Below, in pieces: positions 33,641 to 42,103 of a DNA stretch of 64,000 bases (its first letter is position 1; each line of letters starts with the position of its first letter). Position numbers and translations under genes: made by a program. The notes beneath the pieces are model-generated. The model ran no database searches and was not told the origin of the DNA. It saw nothing but the letters and a program-made list of their open reading frames with translations. This DNA comes from Paenibacillus sp. (lineage in GTDB: Bacteria; Bacillota; Bacilli; Paenibacillales; NBRC-103111): contig JAPSLM010000001.1 of assembly GCA_031180825.1 (NCBI GenBank), positions 434,001-498,000 on the forward strand, read 5' to 3'.

Positions 33641-34807
33641 ATGAGCAAGGTACGATTCGGACTTATCGGCATCGGCAATATGGGGAAGGGCCATACGAAT
33701 TATTTTATCAAAAACGAAGTGGCCGGAGGCGAGCTGACTGCTATTGCGGACACGAACCCGGAGCGTCTGGAATGGGTCCGGGAGCAATACGGCGACCGGT
33801 TCCAGCTGTTTGGCGACTTGGATTCGTTTTTTGCTTCGCAAGCCTTCGACGCCGTATTGATCTGTACGCCGCACTACGATCACCCAGGCTTGGCGATTAC
33901 GGCGTTCGAGCATGGATATCATGTTCTGGTCGAGAAACCGGCGGGCGTCTACACGAAGCAGGTTCGCGAAATGAACGAAGCGGCCGCCCGGTCCGGAAAA
34001 GCATTCGGCATTATGTACAATCAGCGCACGAACCCATTATACCAAAAGCTGCGCGATCTCGTCTCCTCCGGAGAGCTTGGGGAAATTCGCCGCACCAGCT
34101 GGATTATCACGAACTGGTACCGCTCTCAAAGCTATTACGATTCCGGCGGCTGGCGGGCAACCTGGGCGGGAGAAGGCGGAGGCGTTTTGCTTAACCAAGA
34201 CCCGCATCAGCTCGATTTGTGGCAGTGGACGATCGACATGATGCCTAAACGGGTGCGCGCGTTCTGCCATTTCGGAAAATACCGCAATATTGAAGTCGAG
34301 GACGACGTGACCGCTTACGTGGAATACGAGAACGGAGCGACCGGCTTGTTCGTGACGACGACCGGCGAGGCTCCGGGTACGAACCGGTTCGAAGTGAGCG
34401 GGGACCGCGGCAAAATCGTCATTGAAGACGGCAAGCTGACGTTCTGGCGGCTGCGGGTGCCGGAGCCGGAGTTCAACCGCGAATTCAAGGGCGGCTTCGG
34501 CGCCCCGGAATGCTGGAAATGCGAGATTCCGGTAGGCTCCTCGGAAGGGGGGCAGCACAAAGGGATTACACAAAATTTTGTGGATCATATTTTGCATGGC
34601 ACGCCGCTGCTGGCACCGGGAGAGGAAGGGATCAAAGGGCTGACCCTCTCGAACGCGATGCATCTGTCTTCCTGGACCGACAATTGGGTCGATCTGCCGA
34701 TTGACGAAGAGCTTTATTACGAAAAGCTGCAGGAGCGGATTCAAAACTCCACGTATAAAAAAGAAACCCGCAAGCTGGACCATATGGATGTCAGAGGAAC
34801 CCATTAA
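33641..34807 (+). CDS. Gfo/Idh/MocA family oxidoreductase
   Basis: NAD(P)-dependent dehydrogenase of 388 residues acting on an unidentified sugar or inositol-like substrate. The Rossmann loop GLIGIGNMGKGH (residues 8-19), EKPAGVYTKQ near 91 with the catalytic Lys of the EKP motif, and the C-terminal alpha/beta domain with GGGVLLNQDPHQLDLWQW near 183-200 (catalytic His) place it firmly in the family. ATG at 33641 follows GGCGGGGAAACG; upstream in-frame sequence lacks support. It stands alone with a terminator on each side, no transporter or regulator adjacent. Confidence 0.92.
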   Translation: MSKVRFGLIGIGNMGKGHTNYFIKNEVAGGELTAIADTNPERLEWVREQYGDRFQLFGDLDSFFASQAFDAVLICTPHYDHPGLAITAFEHGYHVLVEKPAGVYTKQVREMNEAAARSGKAFGIMYNQRTNPLYQKLRDLVSSGELGEIRRTSWIITNWYRSQSYYDSGGWRATWAGEGGGVLLNQDPHQLDLWQWTIDMMPKRVRAFCHFGKYRNIEVEDDVTAYVEYENGATGLFVTTTGEAPGTNRFEVSGDRGKIVIEDGKLTFWRLRVPEPEFNREFKGGFGAPECWKCEIPVGSSEGGQHKGITQNFVDHILHGTPLLAPGEEGIKGLTLSNAMHLSSWTDNWVDLPIDEELYYEKLQERIQNSTYKKETRKLDHMDVRGTH

Positions 34808-34839
34808 TCCAATAGGACAGTGTACCCGGTCAGAAACGA

Positions 34840-34876
34840 AGACGGTCCGTGCGAATAGGCGCCCGGACCGTTTTGT
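34840..34876 (+). terminator. terminator after the oxidoreductase gene
   Basis: ACGGTCCG (34842-34849) pairs with CGGACCGT (34864-34871), followed by TTTGTC. Confidence 0.65.
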
Positions 34877-34896
34877 CGTTGAAGAGAACATATTTC

Positions 34897-35442
34897 TTAT
34901 TTTGGGTCGGCCCACAGTCCCTTTTTCTTGCTGCGGGCCTCCCGCTCCAGCTTGACGAAGCTGTCCTGGAACAGCACGTTAGGCGGTATGGTCATCGTAT
35001 TGGCGTAGCCTTGGCGGATTAGCGTTTCGTTGAACATTACAGGATCGCCTTGAATGAAAACATACCGGAGCAGCCTCCCGTACTTGTCTTTGTCCCCTGC
35101 GTCCGCAAAGAGATATACCGTTTTGCCGGTCAGCTTCGACTTCGTGAATTGGCTGGCTTCCTTTCCGTAATGCTCGACAGGGCTATTCGGTTTCACCGTT
35201 TCGGGCGTGTTGACCCCGATTAAGCGGACTTTTTCCCCTGACTTCGTCTCGAACGTATCGCCATCGACGACGCGCTTGACCTCGGCTACCGTCATTTTAT
35301 GGTCCTTCAATGCCGGATACTGCTTCAAGATTTCCTTGGCGAAGGCGTCGCCGCCCGCACCCGAGCTTGAGCAGGCTGCAAGCAGAACCAGCATCGCCCA
35401 AAAGATCAGTCCCGCTATCGCTTTTCTCCCCATGCTTCTCAT
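34897..35442 (-). CDS. secreted thermonuclease-like lipoprotein
   Basis: Staphylococcal-nuclease-fold protein of 181 residues with a lipoprotein signal: a basic start, a hydrophobic stretch and LLAAC around residue 24, so the mature protein should be lipid-anchored outside the membrane. Nuclease motifs RVVDGDTF near 60, RLIGVNTPETV near 75 with the catalytic Arg and Glu, and DKYGRLLRYV near 118 with the second Arg are present. ATG at 35442 is chosen because AGAGGAG lies nine bases upstream; the ATG at 35463 lacks one. It is convergent with the oxidoreductase gene. Close to YncB/NucB-like nucleases. Confidence 0.9.
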   Translation of the reverse strand: MRSMGRKAIAGLIFWAMLVLLAACSSSGAGGDAFAKEILKQYPALKDHKMTVAEVKRVVDGDTFETKSGEKVRLIGVNTPETVKPNSPVEHYGKEASQFTKSKLTGKTVYLFADAGDKDKYGRLLRYVFIQGDPVMFNETLIRQGYANTMTIPPNVLFQDSFVKLEREARSKKKGLWADPK

Positions 35443-35614
35443 GAATCCATACTCCTCTCTCATTTATCCAGTTATCTAAAAAAGGCACGTCGTCTATTGT
35501 AGAGCTTCCCAACCCTTGTTGCAAATAGGGCGGCGGCCGCAGTTTCGGCGGATGTTTAAATCCCCCTTGCAACCCTCATACTAAAACTACAGCTACAAAT
35601 GGAGGGATCGGGGT

Positions 35615-37309
35615 ATGACATTTCATAAAGACCGCCCATTGATCGTGCAAACCGACTTTTGCGTGCTGCTCGAAGTGCGGCACCCGGCTTTCGAAGAAGC
35701 GAGGGCCGGCCTCGTCAAATTTGCCGATCTCGTCAAATCGCCGGAAAATATCCATACGTACCGGATGTCGTCGCTTTCCCTCTGGAACGCCGCGGCGGCC
35801 GGGCTGACATCCGAGGAGATTGTCGGCTTCTTGGAAAGTCATGCAAAATTCGGCGTTCCGGCCGGCGTAAAGCAAGATATCCGGCGTTTTGTCGAGCGGT
35901 ACGGTCTTGTTCGCATGGAAAGGCTGGGGGACGATTTGCTTCTCATCTCGGAAGACGTGGAAGCGATCAAGGAAATGGTTTCTTTCCGTTCCTTACGGTC
36001 TTACGGGCTGTGTCAGGTCGATTCGCAAACGCTTCGTTTTTCCTCCCGGTATCGGGGGCTTCTCAAGCAGGAGCTCGTTAAGCTCGGTTTCCCGGTCGAG
36101 GATCTGGCGGGATATAGCCGGGGCGAATCGCTTCCTATCCGGCTCAGGACGGAAGCAGCCGGAGGACAGACGTTCAAGCTGCGGGAATATCAGCGGTCGG
36201 CGGTCGATTCCTTTTATCGGGAAGGGAGCCTGCATGGCGGGAGCGGTGTGCTGGTGCTCCCCTGCGGCGCCGGAAAAACGGTGATCGCCATCGCCGCAAT
36301 GGGAAAGCTGAACTGCGCTACGCTGATTTTGACTTCAAACAGCACTTCGGTTCGGCAGTGGAAGAGGGAAATTCTGGATAAAACAGACGTTACCGAGGAC
36401 TTGGTCGGCATATACACGGGAACGCAAAAAGAAGTGCGCCCGATTACGGTCGCCACGTATCAAATCCTGACGTACCGCAAATCGAAGGACGACCCGTTCG
36501 TTCATATGGATCTGTTCAACAAACGCGATTGGGGCTTGATTGTCTACGACGAAGTGCATCTGCTTCCGGCTCCGGTGTTCCGGGTTACGGCAGATATTCA
36601 GGCGACGCGGCGGCTTGGGCTGACGGCGACGCTGATCCGGGAGGACGGCCGGGAGGAGGACGTCTTCTCGCTCGTCGGGCCCAAGCGCTACGAAATGCCA
36701 TGGAAAGAGCTGGAGACGCAAGGCTGGATCGCCTCGGTCGAGTGCGTCGAAATCCGGGTTCCGATGGCGGACAAAGAAAAGGAAGCTTACCTCGCCGCAG
36801 CGCCGAGACAAAAAATGCGGGAGGCCAGTGTCAACCCGGGCAAGCTGAAGGTTGTCCGCGAGCTGCTGAGCAAGCATGACGGCGAGCAAATTTTAATTAT
36901 CGGCCAATATTTGGAGCAGCTTCGCCAGCTTGCGGAAGCTACGAAGCTTCCTCTGATTAGCGGAGAAATGCCGTACGAGGAAAGGGAAGAGCTCTATTCC
37001 GGCTTTCGCAGCGGGACGGTCCCGGCGCTGATCGTCTCGAAGGTGGCCAACTTCGCGGTCGATTTGCCCGACGCGGCGGTGGCGATCCAAGTATCGGGCA
37101 GCTTCGGTTCAAGGCAGGAGGAGGCGCAGCGGCTCGGACGCATACTGCGGCCGAAGGCGGGCACGAACCGGGCGGTCTTTTATACGCTTGTCAGCGAGGA
37201 TACGAAGGAGCAGGAGTTCGCGCTGAACCGGCAGCTGTTTTTGATCGAGCAGGGCTACCGCTACCGGATCGAATGGGCGAACGGATCGAAGGAGGCGGTC
37301 TCGATATGA
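35615..37309 (+). CDS. XPB/Rad25-type DEAD/DEAH-box DNA helicase
   Basis: Superfamily 2 helicase of 564 residues. The N-terminal third (about 1-180) carries a helicase-associated domain. RecA domain 1 has the Walker A LPCGAGKT near residue 217, the DEVH box near 312, and LTATLIRED near 335 with the RED motif of XPB proteins. RecA domain 2 has IIGQYLEQL and the arginine-finger motif QRLGRILRPK near 505. Bacterial XPB homologues unwind DNA, but their cellular role is unsettled. ATG follows GGAGGG at eight bases. Its stop overlaps the start of the next gene as ATGA, implying coordinated synthesis of a two-protein machine. Confidence 0.93.
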   Translation: MTFHKDRPLIVQTDFCVLLEVRHPAFEEARAGLVKFADLVKSPENIHTYRMSSLSLWNAAAAGLTSEEIVGFLESHAKFGVPAGVKQDIRRFVERYGLVRMERLGDDLLLISEDVEAIKEMVSFRSLRSYGLCQVDSQTLRFSSRYRGLLKQELVKLGFPVEDLAGYSRGESLPIRLRTEAAGGQTFKLREYQRSAVDSFYREGSLHGGSGVLVLPCGAGKTVIAIAAMGKLNCATLILTSNSTSVRQWKREILDKTDVTEDLVGIYTGTQKEVRPITVATYQILTYRKSKDDPFVHMDLFNKRDWGLIVYDEVHLLPAPVFRVTADIQATRRLGLTATLIREDGREEDVFSLVGPKRYEMPWKELETQGWIASVECVEIRVPMADKEKEAYLAAAPRQKMREASVNPGKLKVVRELLSKHDGEQILIIGQYLEQLRQLAEATKLPLISGEMPYEEREELYSGFRSGTVPALIVSKVANFAVDLPDAAVAIQVSGSFGSRQEEAQRLGRILRPKAGTNRAVFYTLVSEDTKEQEFALNRQLFLIEQGYRYRIEWANGSKEAVSI

Positions 37310-39366
37310 ATTATGCGGAATTGCTGGTGCGGATGCCCCGAGAGCTGAAGAGCCGGCTGGAGGCCGAAACGGTCTACGCGTCGTGGCTCGGAAAGGGAGC
37401 TTCGCCGGATCAATTGTGGACCGACCCCGTTGTGATGGAAACGGTCCGCAACCGGCTGAGCCGTTCCGAGCGTACGGTACTTGAGACGATTGTGCGGCGG
37501 ATCGGCTGCGAGGCGTTTGACGAGGCGGATTTGGAGCGGGCGGCAATAGGTCCCCTGTCCGGGGCCGAGGTGAAAATGGGCCTGGCCGGTCTGCTTCGCA
37601 AAGGCATCGTCTTTTCGTTTCTCAAAACATGGGGAGAGCATCTCTATGTCATGCCGGAGGACGGGTTTGCCTGCTGGCAGTCCGTCCTGTTTCCCGATAT
37701 GTCCTCCGGGCTCGGCGAGGCGTCGGGAGACGCCGGGGATCGTCCGGCCCCGATGCTGCCGGGCGAGCCGAATCTGGCGCGCGATCTGTTTCATATGCTG
37801 GTGTTTGCCGCGGAACAGGGGCTTAAGCTGACCAAAAACGGAACTCTGCACAAAAGGCAGCTTCAGAAATTGTCCGATCGGGTTCGGCTCCGGGGAGACG
37901 CTCTTGAGCCGCTTTCGCTGAAATATGCATACGCCGATACCTATTCTCCGAAGATTGCATTGGTGCTGGATATGCTTTTGCGCTTGCGGCTTGTCGTTCT
38001 GAAAGACGAAGAGCTTAAGCTGAACGTGGAAGCGACGGACATTTTTCTGGACCAGCCGCTCGCCGGGCAGATGCGCCGCTTATACGGGCTTTGGAAAACG
38101 CTGGCGCTACCTGCCGCGGCGTGGATGCAGCATGCCGTGTGCCTTCTGGAGCGTGTCAAAGATGGCATATGGATAACGGCGGAGCAATTGCTGGAGCGGT
38201 TGGAGGCGTTCGGTTTACTGGCGGGAACGTCGGAGAGCCGGGGAAGGGCCGAAGGCGCCCGGCATTTGCGCAAGCTGTGGATCGAGCCGCTCGCTGCGCT
38301 GGGCTTTCTGGAACAAAGCTCCGGTTCGGCCTCCGGCTCGGACGCCTTCCGGTGGACGTTTCCGCTCGGTTTGCACGGCAATCCGGTTGCGGAGAACGAG
38401 GCGGAAGAGGGCGGGTTTATGGTCCAGCCCGACTTCGAACTTCTGGTGCCTCCGGACGTTTCGGGTAAAGTGCGCTGGGAGCTTTGCTGCCTGGCCGATC
38501 TCGTCGTGCGGGATCAGGTAAGCATCTACAAATTATCGAAGGATAGCGTGAGGCGGGCTCTGGAGAATGGGCGTACGGCAGCGGGAATCTGCGATTTTCT
38601 GGAACGTCATGCGCTCTATGGCGTACCGGACCATATCCGGTTAAGCATCGGGCAGTGGGCGAAGCCGTATGGCAAAACGGTCTTTACTCAAGTGCTGCTG
38701 CTGCGCTGCACCGATGACGAAACCGCCCGAACGGTGGCCAAGCTGCCTGCCGCTTCGCGGTATGTGAAGGAAATGCTGAATGAGCGGGATTTTCTGATTG
38801 CGGCTGCCGACGCGAAGCCGCTTGCGGCTGTGTTGGAAAAAGCGGGCTTTATGCCCGGGCTTCCCGCTTTCCCCGCGGCGCAAGGGGAAACGGACGGGGG
38901 GGAGACAGGCTCGGGCCGTTACCCGAAGCTGTCTGCCGAACGGGGCGCATCGCCGATGAGCCTGCCTGCTGTCGAGCCGGCGGACAAAGGGCAGGGGCTT
39001 ATTTATTCGAGAAATTCCGTCGGATTCCTCAGACTGGAAACGCGGCTGCCGGAAGCCTCCGACGTTTATCCCGCCTTGCAGGATATTCCGCCGACGTGGC
39101 TTCGGGATTACCGGAACTACCATGTATCGACCCGCAAAGAAATCGTCGAAAAGGCGATCGAGATGCGGTCGGTGCTGCAAATCCGCAAAAATGGCACCGA
39201 TTTTCGCATCGTTCCCCGCAAGGTGCAGGAAACGCGGGGAACCTGGTGCATGACCGGACTCGGTTTGTCCGGCGGAGCGCAGGACGAAACGTCGGAGGTA
39301 CGCTGGCTCGCGGAGGAATGGCAGGAAATGCGGCTGATTCTTCCGGGGATCAACGATAAATATTAA
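37306..39366 (+). CDS. helicase-associated protein partnered with the XPB helicase (Helicase_C_3-like domain)
   Basis: A 686-residue protein without Walker motifs. The segment around residues 376-450 (FMVQPDFELLVPPDV, WELCCLADLVVRDQVSIYKL, ALENGRTAAGICDFLERHA) resembles the domain that also occurs in the N-terminal region of the adjacent XPB helicase, so partner and helicase share a module. The remainder is mostly helical with winged-helix-like stretches, then a low-complexity linker (about 525-565) and a C-terminal domain. ATG at 37306 overlaps the upstream stop as ATGA and has GGAGG ten bases before it. No nuclease signature of the archaeal partner Bax1 is seen. Function unknown; DNA repair or transcription-coupled work is a guess. 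Confidence 0.75.
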   Translation: MNYAELLVRMPRELKSRLEAETVYASWLGKGASPDQLWTDPVVMETVRNRLSRSERTVLETIVRRIGCEAFDEADLERAAIGPLSGAEVKMGLAGLLRKGIVFSFLKTWGEHLYVMPEDGFACWQSVLFPDMSSGLGEASGDAGDRPAPMLPGEPNLARDLFHMLVFAAEQGLKLTKNGTLHKRQLQKLSDRVRLRGDALEPLSLKYAYADTYSPKIALVLDMLLRLRLVVLKDEELKLNVEATDIFLDQPLAGQMRRLYGLWKTLALPAAAWMQHAVCLLERVKDGIWITAEQLLERLEAFGLLAGTSESRGRAEGARHLRKLWIEPLAALGFLEQSSGSASGSDAFRWTFPLGLHGNPVAENEAEEGGFMVQPDFELLVPPDVSGKVRWELCCLADLVVRDQVSIYKLSKDSVRRALENGRTAAGICDFLERHALYGVPDHIRLSIGQWAKPYGKTVFTQVLLLRCTDDETARTVAKLPAASRYVKEMLNERDFLIAAADAKPLAAVLEKAGFMPGLPAFPAAQGETDGGETGSGRYPKLSAERGASPMSLPAVEPADKGQGLIYSRNSVGFLRLETRLPEASDVYPALQDIPPTWLRDYRNYHVSTRKEIVEKAIEMRSVLQIRKNGTDFRIVPRKVQETRGTWCMTGLGLSGGAQDETSEVRWLAEEWQEMRLILPGINDKY

Positions 39367-39384
39367 TTCAGCACGACCGCCTTC

Positions 39385-39431
39385 AAATATGGTATGATAA
39401 ACATGTCTGACATGGTCTGACGAACCATATT
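39385..39431. repeat. inverted and direct repeats before ylbF
   Basis: AATATGGT near 39385 and ACCATATT near 39424 form an 8-bp inverted repeat. Between them GTCTGA occurs twice exactly ten bases apart (39405 and 39415). A TATGAT (39393-39398) could be a -10 box, so the repeats would overlap the transcription start. May be an operator; protein unknown. Confidence 0.4.
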
Positions 39432-39455
39432 CAAGTGAAGGGACGGTGCTGCCGC

Positions 39456-39902
39456 ATGGCGGTAACGGAGACGCATACGCTCGACATGTCTGCCATACTG
39501 CTGGGGTCGTACGAGCTGGCTGACCGCATCAAGTTCTCCGCGGAAACGGCGGATTATTTATATTGGAAACAGCGAAAGGATGCCGATGAAGAAGCACGGC
39601 AGCTGGTGAGGGAGTTTCTCAAGGCCAAGGAACTGTTCGAGGAGTGCGAACGCTTCGGACATTTTCACCCGAATTATCATGAGGCGCTTGACCGTGTCAA
39701 GGCGGTTCAGGAGCGGCTTGACGCCGTAGAATCCGTCCGGCGCTTCAAGGAAGCGGAGAAGCGGTTGGACGACCTGCTGCACGAGGTATCGGAAATTATC
39801 GCTCGTTCCGTATCGGATACGATCAAGGTGCCTTCGAACGATCCGCTTGCAGCGGGGGGAGGCTGCTCCTCCGGAGGAAGCTGCAGCGGCAAGTGCGGCT
39901 AA
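39456..39902 (+). CDS. ylbF: YlbF (RicF), iron-sulfur regulator of the RicAFT complex
   Basis: A 148-residue, largely coiled-coil protein. The YlbF/YmcA family core (ILLGSYELADRI, EEARQLVREFLKAKELFEEC, LDRVKAVQERLDA) is followed by a C-terminal tail with Cys residues (GGGCSSGGSCSGKCG). In Bacillus subtilis YlbF, YmcA and YaaT form a complex holding 4Fe-4S clusters that supports mRNA processing, competence, sporulation and biofilm formation; the Cys tail is a cluster ligand. ATG at 39456 is chosen over the GTG at 39435, which lacks a ribosome site. ylbG follows after an inserted opposite-strand gene. Confidence 0.92.
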   Translation: MAVTETHTLDMSAILLGSYELADRIKFSAETADYLYWKQRKDADEEARQLVREFLKAKELFEECERFGHFHPNYHEALDRVKAVQERLDAVESVRRFKEAEKRLDDLLHEVSEIIARSVSDTIKVPSNDPLAAGGGCSSGGSCSGKCG

Positions 39903-39912
39903 CAGCGATAAA

Positions 39913-39942
39913 ACGGGCCCGGGATAATCCCGGGCCCGTGCT
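39913..39942. terminator. bidirectional terminator between ylbF and the asparaginase gene
   Basis: ACGGGCCCGGGAT pairs with TCCCGGGCCCGT around a two-base loop, followed by GCTTT. It is strong, and the minus-strand gene ends immediately beside it. Confidence 0.8.
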
Positions 39943-40962
39943 TTAAACACGATGAAGGCGGAAAACCGGCCGGACGAGGCCGACTTGATCGCCGCGGCGA
40001 TTGTTCACCGCCGGCTGGTGGAACCGGGCAAGCTGCGCTGCCTCTTCGGCGCTAAGCAAACCGAGCTGGAGCATCGCTTCAGCGGCAGCGGGATAAATTG
40101 CGCGTTCGGCGCCGTCTTCAATTTTGATGGCAATGCCGATGCCCTGCTCCGGCACGGTGGCCGCGTACAAGCCTTCGGCGCCCATTTTGCCGATGATCCG
40201 GCCTTGCGTCAGCTCGGCGAGGCGGGTATCGAATCTGTCGCTGCCGGCTATATAGAACGGCGCTTGCCGAATCGCCCCGATGATCGTACGGCAAGCCTCC
40301 GTCCGCTCCGGAGAAAGACCGTCCGGCCGCCCGAGCCGCGCGTAAGCGAATGCAAGCGAGGCGAGCGGGACGGCGAATACGGGCACTCCGCAGCCGTCGG
40401 TTCCAAGCGTGATGCTTTCCGGCGGGACCCCGCACATATCGGCGACCGTCTGAAGCATTTTTTGCTGGACAGGATGCTCGGGTTCGATATACTGTTGTAT
40501 AGGAACGTTCATCAGTTTCGCAAGCGCCAGCATGCCGGCATGTTTGCCGGAGCAGTTGTTATGAAGCTGTCCGGGTTCACGATGCTCCCGCTTTATGGCA
40601 TCGGCCGCGGGCTTATACATCGGCTCCTGCGGGCCGCAGCCTAGAGCGCTTTCATCCAGTCCGAGCTTTCGCAAAATCCCCAGAGCGGCTGCCGCATGTT
40701 CCGGTTCACCTCCGTGCGAGGCGCAGAGCAGCGCCGTCTCCGATGGCGTCAGCCCGAACCGCTCGCCTCCGCCGGCTTCCAGCAGCGGGATCGCTTGCAG
40801 CAACTTGGCCGTCGAGCGGGCAAACGTGTAATATTCCGGATTCCCGGCATACGCCAGCAGCTTCCGCTCGTGATCCACAACGGCGATGTGGCCGCGGTGA
40901 ACGCTTTCGGTCATCGACCCGCGGGAGATTTCGACTAACAATTCATTTTCCGGTGCAACCAT
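39943..40962 (-). CDS. asparaginase II family protein
   Basis: A 339-residue protein of the asparaginase-II family found in Rhizobium and Firmicutes, distinct from the classical L-asparaginases. Conserved blocks: ESVHRGHIAVVD near residue 18-29, YTFARSTAKLLQAIP near 45-59 with the Ser and Lys of the active site, CASHGGEP near 79, LHNNCSGKHAGMLAL near 132-146, and TLGTDGCGVPVFAVPL near 186. Hydrolysis of asparagine is the family's assigned reaction but has been tested in few members. Sequence just upstream has AAAGGA. It lies on the minus strand between ylbF and ylbG and splits that conserved pair. Confidence 0.88.
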   Translation of the reverse strand: MVAPENELLVEISRGSMTESVHRGHIAVVDHERKLLAYAGNPEYYTFARSTAKLLQAIPLLEAGGGERFGLTPSETALLCASHGGEPEHAAAALGILRKLGLDESALGCGPQEPMYKPAADAIKREHREPGQLHNNCSGKHAGMLALAKLMNVPIQQYIEPEHPVQQKMLQTVADMCGVPPESITLGTDGCGVPVFAVPLASLAFAYARLGRPDGLSPERTEACRTIIGAIRQAPFYIAGSDRFDTRLAELTQGRIIGKMGAEGLYAATVPEQGIGIAIKIEDGAERAIYPAAAEAMLQLGLLSAEEAAQLARFHQPAVNNRRGDQVGLVRPVFRLHRV

Positions 40963-41015
40963 TGTTCATCGGTCCTTTCCTGATCCTATAGCAAACAGAA
41001 AGAAGGTCGTTGTCC

Positions 41016-41282
41016 ATGTTTACCGAGCGAAGCGGCATTATTGTCTGGGTAAGCGATTTGAAAGCGGCCGGCAAACATTTGGAAAAATACGGCAACGTCC
41101 ATTTTATTTCCAAAAGACTGCACTATGCCGCGATGTACGTTTATTCCAGCCGTCTGGACGAAACGGTGAAGCAGCTTCAGAAGCTGCCGTTCGTAAAAAA
41201 AGTGGAACGCTCGTATCGAAACGAGATCAAAACTGAGTATAACAGCAACGTTCCGGATAAGACAAGGTTCTACTCCCTTTAA
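41016..41282 (+). CDS. ylbG: YlbG family protein (UPF0298)
   Basis: An 88-residue protein matching YlbG: IIVWVSDLKAAGKHLEKYG near residues 7-25, VHFISKRLHYAAMYVY and the final LPFVKKVERSYRNEIKTE. The family has no assigned function. In Bacillus subtilis it follows ylbF directly; here the asparaginase-family gene lies in between on the other strand. ATG at 41016 has AGAAGG upstream at about nine bases; a TTG at 41010 is in frame. A strong terminator follows. Confidence 0.88.
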   Translation: MFTERSGIIVWVSDLKAAGKHLEKYGNVHFISKRLHYAAMYVYSSRLDETVKQLQKLPFVKKVERSYRNEIKTEYNSNVPDKTRFYSL

Positions 41283-41316
41283 TCCTCGAACGGGTATACG
41301 ATCATAGCTTACGACG

Positions 41317-41357
41317 AAAAATGAGCTTCTGTGCGCAGAGGCTCATTTTCTTTTTTT
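41317..41357 (+). terminator. ylbG terminator
   Basis: AAAATGAGCTTCTG pairs with CAGAGGCTCATTTT and is followed by CTTTTTTT. Confidence 0.85.
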
Positions 41358-41505
41358 GATACGTACCCCGGGCGGCAGCTGATTGTGACTCCGGTTTCTA
41401 AAGTTTTTTTTATTTGATTCTCAAGTTGTAATGAGGCAAAATAAAAGATAGCTTTATGTGTACATAGGGTAACGGAACTATTTTTGTAGGAAAGGGGTTG
41501 GGAAG

Positions 41506-41946
41506 TTGAACGGAGGGAAAGTCGACAGCCGGGAACAAAAAAACGTATCGCGCGACGGGCTGCTTAGAGGCAAGCCGATTGCGGATATCGTCGTCACCCA
41601 TCATGCCCGCAGCCGATGGGTCGATCGAGTGGAAACGGAGAAGACGGGCTTTCACGACATTACGGCTTTTTTATGGAGCAAGCTGAAGTCGAACTCAATC
41701 CAACCCTACTACAAAAACGAACAGGATGTTTATCTGATCGATGAAGACTTGGTCATGGTCGCCGAATTTGTGAAAATGGACACGCCGGAATCGGCGGGGG
41801 ATCCGGAGGCATACAAAATGATCGTCGTTACGTTCCTGGGGAGGATGTCGGAGACAATGGAGCTGCGGGATTTGCGCTCCTATTATTCTTGGCTTCGCCA
41901 TTCGCGCCGCATGACGCTGATCAAGAACAGCCGTAAACGAAGATAA
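41506..41946 (+). CDS. conserved-looking protein of unknown function
   Basis: A 146-residue basic protein I do not recognise. It starts with a charged tail, then IADIVVTHHARSRWVDRVE near residues 25-43, an Arg/His-rich helix, followed by an alpha/beta region (QPYYKNEQDVYLIDEDLVMVAEFV split near 64-87; KMIVVTFLGRM near 103) and a very basic C-terminus (SRRMTLIKNSRKRR). No signal peptide, membrane segment or known catalytic motif. The start is TTG, eight bases after AAAGGGG. It has its own terminator. Nucleic-acid binding is possible given the charge, but that is only a guess. Confidence 0.65.
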   Translation: MNGGKVDSREQKNVSRDGLLRGKPIADIVVTHHARSRWVDRVETEKTGFHDITAFLWSKLKSNSIQPYYKNEQDVYLIDEDLVMVAEFVKMDTPESAGDPEAYKMIVVTFLGRMSETMELRDLRSYYSWLRHSRRMTLIKNSRKRR

Positions 41947-41961
41947 TTGGTGGGACAATTC

Positions 41962-41988
41962 GAGCATGTCGGGAATCGGCATGCTTTT
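41962..41988 (+). terminator. terminator after the unknown gene
   Basis: AGCATG and CATGCT arms around a CGGGAATCG loop, then TTTTTGG. Confidence 0.65.
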
Positions 41989-42103
41989 TGGCGATTTCCC
42001 GCCCTCAAGAAAACCTGCCGCTAATCCGCGGTCGCCCATCCATGATAGCTTCGATCCGGGTTTTCTTATATAATGAGGCTACAACGCTTGCGGAGGAGTC
42101 GTT

